This document shows, one piece after another, positions 6,451 through 7,753 of a stretch of 7,753 nt of DNA. This stretch comes from an uncultured Lachnospiraceae bacterium. Its GTDB lineage: Bacteria; Bacillota; Clostridia; Lachnospirales; Lachnospiraceae. The stretch lies in assembly GCA_949283905.1 (NCBI GenBank), contig CASDUB010000034.1, positions 1 through 7,753 of the forward strand. The letters are read 5' to 3'. The first letter of the stretch is position 1. Every line of letters starts with the position of its first letter. A model generated the notes under the pieces. That model made no database searches, was not told the DNA's origin, and worked only from the letters and a program-made list of their open reading frames with translations. The position numbers and the translations under genes were made by a program.

Positions 6451-7632
6451 TCAGTCGATTGCCCAGCACTCAAGACCTGCAGGAACTGCTGAAGGTCTTT
6501 CGCATGTAGATGTCATCTTGTATGGTTTACCTGTATCAGATGAGATCTTAGCGCCAAGGAGAGCCTCAAGAACATGACGTGAAAGCTCTGCAGAAAGACG
6601 AGGTTTTCTGTTATGGAGAATAGCAGATGCAAGATCAGATACTCCAAGGCCTCGCATGTTGCCCTGCGGTGTTTCCATCTCAACAGCATGTGTAAGTTCA
6701 ACTTCTTTGAGGAAATCCATTTTGCCCGGTCCGTGCATAGCAAGAACTTTGTTAAGGAATCCTTCTTCGCCGTTAACACGAGCTTCAAGACCGCGTCCGT
6801 CATATAAGTAAACAGGTCCTCTGAACATGTTAGGATCAGGTCCGATGATAACGCCGTCATCTCCGTAGAATTCGAAGTGAGGAAGTGTTGAATACCAGAT
6901 ATCATAAGATGTTGTGAGTGTTCCTGTTACGCCGCTTTTGAATTTAACGATACATACATAGCTTGTATCAACTTCAACATCAAAGAGTTCACCCTGGATA
7001 GGTCTCTTTGGTGTAGGACATGTGCAGTAACATGTGATCTCATCGATAGGTCCTAACAGAGATACGAGTGACTGTACATAGTACGGTCCCATATCAAGCA
7101 TAGGGCCAGCGCCTTTTTTGTAAAGGTAGTGAGGCGCCGGATGCCAAAGCTCTGAACCATGCTGCCAGAGGTTAGCTGTAAATCCTGTTACTCTTCCGAT
7201 CTTTCCGTCGTCAAGAAGTTTACGGATAGTCTGGATACCTGCACCGAGAATCGTGTCAGGTGCAGCTACACAGTAAAGTCCTTTTTTATTTGCAAGTTCA
7301 ACAAGCTCGTTAGCGTCTTCAAGAGTTGTAGCGATAGGTTTCTCGCAATATGCATTCTTTCCTGCCTCGAGGATCTTTTTATTGATCTCATAATGAGCTG
7401 CAGGAATTGTAAGATTGATAACGATCTCAATTTCAGGATCTGCGAGAAGTTCATCAATCTCGTAAACATGAGGAATATTGTTTGCCTCAGCTGCTTTTTC
7501 TGCTGCCGAACGATAAAGGTCGGCAACTGCTACGATCTCTACATTTTTGTAATGCTGGCAGATGTTAGGGATATATGTGAGGGAAATATTTCCGCATCCG
7601 ATAACACCGGCTTTAACTGCTGTCTTTGCCAT
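6451..7632 (-). CDS. Gfo/Idh/MocA family NAD(P)-dependent oxidoreductase
   Basis: A 393-residue cytoplasmic dehydrogenase of the sugar/inositol-type family. The N-terminal Rossmann fold (1-125) has the dinucleotide-binding motif GVIGCGNIS (9-17), with D38 at the end of the second strand, and the family EKP motif at E97-K98-P99, where the Lys helps catalysis. The C-terminal alpha/beta domain has GPMLDMGPYY (176-185): D180 is in place, but the usual catalytic His of DxGxH is Tyr184, as in a DMGPYY subgroup I recall. Length is normal for the family. ATG 7632 has AAGGAG nine bases upstream. It appears monocistronic and convergent with the AAA+/chaperone unit. Substrate is unknown; a sugar or cyclitol is likely, but no transporter or sugar gene is in view. 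Confidence 0.93.
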   Translation of the reverse strand: MAKTAVKAGVIGCGNISLTYIPNICQHYKNVEIVAVADLYRSAAEKAAEANNIPHVYEIDELLADPEIEIVINLTIPAAHYEINKKILEAGKNAYCEKPIATTLEDANELVELANKKGLYCVAAPDTILGAGIQTIRKLLDDGKIGRVTGFTANLWQHGSELWHPAPHYLYKKGAGPMLDMGPYYVQSLVSLLGPIDEITCYCTCPTPKRPIQGELFDVEVDTSYVCIVKFKSGVTGTLTTSYDIWYSTLPHFEFYGDDGVIIGPDPNMFRGPVYLYDGRGLEARVNGEEGFLNKVLAMHGPGKMDFLKEVELTHAVEMETPQGNMRGLGVSDLASAILHNRKPRLSAELSRHVLEALLGAKISSDTGKPYKMTSTCERPSAVPAGLECWAID

Positions 7633-7668
7633 TATTCTTTTCTCCTTAAATAATATCTCTTTGCATTT

Positions 7669-7677
7669 TTTATATCA
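7669..7677 (-). promoter_or_regulatory. Candidate extended -10 promoter of the oxidoreductase gene
   Basis: On the minus strand, TG at 7677-7676, one base, then TATAAA (7674-7669). A start near 7662 gives a leader of about 30 bases. An alternative, TTGATA-17 bp-TATTAT, would start inside the ribosome binding site and is less likely. Confidence 0.4.
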
Positions 7678-7714
7678 AAATAACGCTTCTCACACGTTTA
7701 ATGATAAACAATAG

Positions 7715-7753
7715 TAATCCTTAGTAATCCTTTAATAATCCTTTTAATAATCC
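7715..7753. repeat. Four short direct repeats of TAATCC upstream of the oxidoreductase gene
   Basis: TAATCC occurs at 7715, 7725, 7736 and 7748, each preceded by AG or AA and followed by T-runs. Spacings are 10, 11 and 12 bp, close to one DNA turn. The array reaches the window edge and may continue. It could be a multi-site operator or a simple repeat. Confidence 0.5.

Noticed and set aside
7159..7653. Long plus-strand open frame opposite the oxidoreductase gene
   Set aside because: Its Cys/Ser-rich translation has no domain and it is antisense to a clear Gfo/Idh/MocA gene.

Overview
The window looks like a chromosomal segment of a Gram-positive, moderately AT-rich Clostridia bacterium, most likely Lachnospiraceae or a close relative. 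This is inferred from strong AGGAGG-type ribosome binding sites, an OmpR/WalR-type regulator with a HAMP histidine kinase, a lipoprotein form of ComEA, a cytoplasmic parvulin-family protein and the style of the argininosuccinate synthase. Nothing suggests a plasmid, phage or transposon, and I see no tRNA, rRNA or CRISPR.

Left part (1-2719, minus strand): one operon in the order comEA-like lipoprotein, response regulator, sensor histidine kinase. The kinase runs off the left edge and lacks only its last few residues. A good promoter (TTGCAA, 17 bp, TAAAAT) lies before the comEA-like gene, and the short leader holds an inverted repeat around the ribosome binding site.

Middle (2720-4270): an AT-rich divergent intergenic region, then a complete stand-alone argG on the plus strand. 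argG has a clear promoter, a leader hairpin just before its ribosome binding site, and a good intrinsic terminator. No argH is adjacent.

Right-middle (4342-6341, plus strand): a two-gene unit, and the most unusual part of the window. The first gene encodes a 496-residue protein whose second half is a Lon-type AAA+ module. It has no Lon protease domain, carries Asn instead of Asp in Walker B, and has a private N-terminal domain. The second gene overlaps its stop by one base (TAATG, or starts 26 bases after the stop at the better start). It encodes a cytoplasmic SurA/PrsA-like protein in which the two chaperone flanks are joined directly and the parvulin isomerase domain is missing. Both proteins thus keep a substrate-handling part and lack the enzymatic domain usual for their family. 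I propose, as inference only, that they form a protein-remodelling or holdase pair.

Right end (6342-7753): a very strong palindrome separates this unit from a convergent minus-strand Gfo/Idh/MocA oxidoreductase gene. Upstream of that gene are a likely extended -10 promoter and four TAATCC repeats spaced 10, 11 and 12 bp apart.
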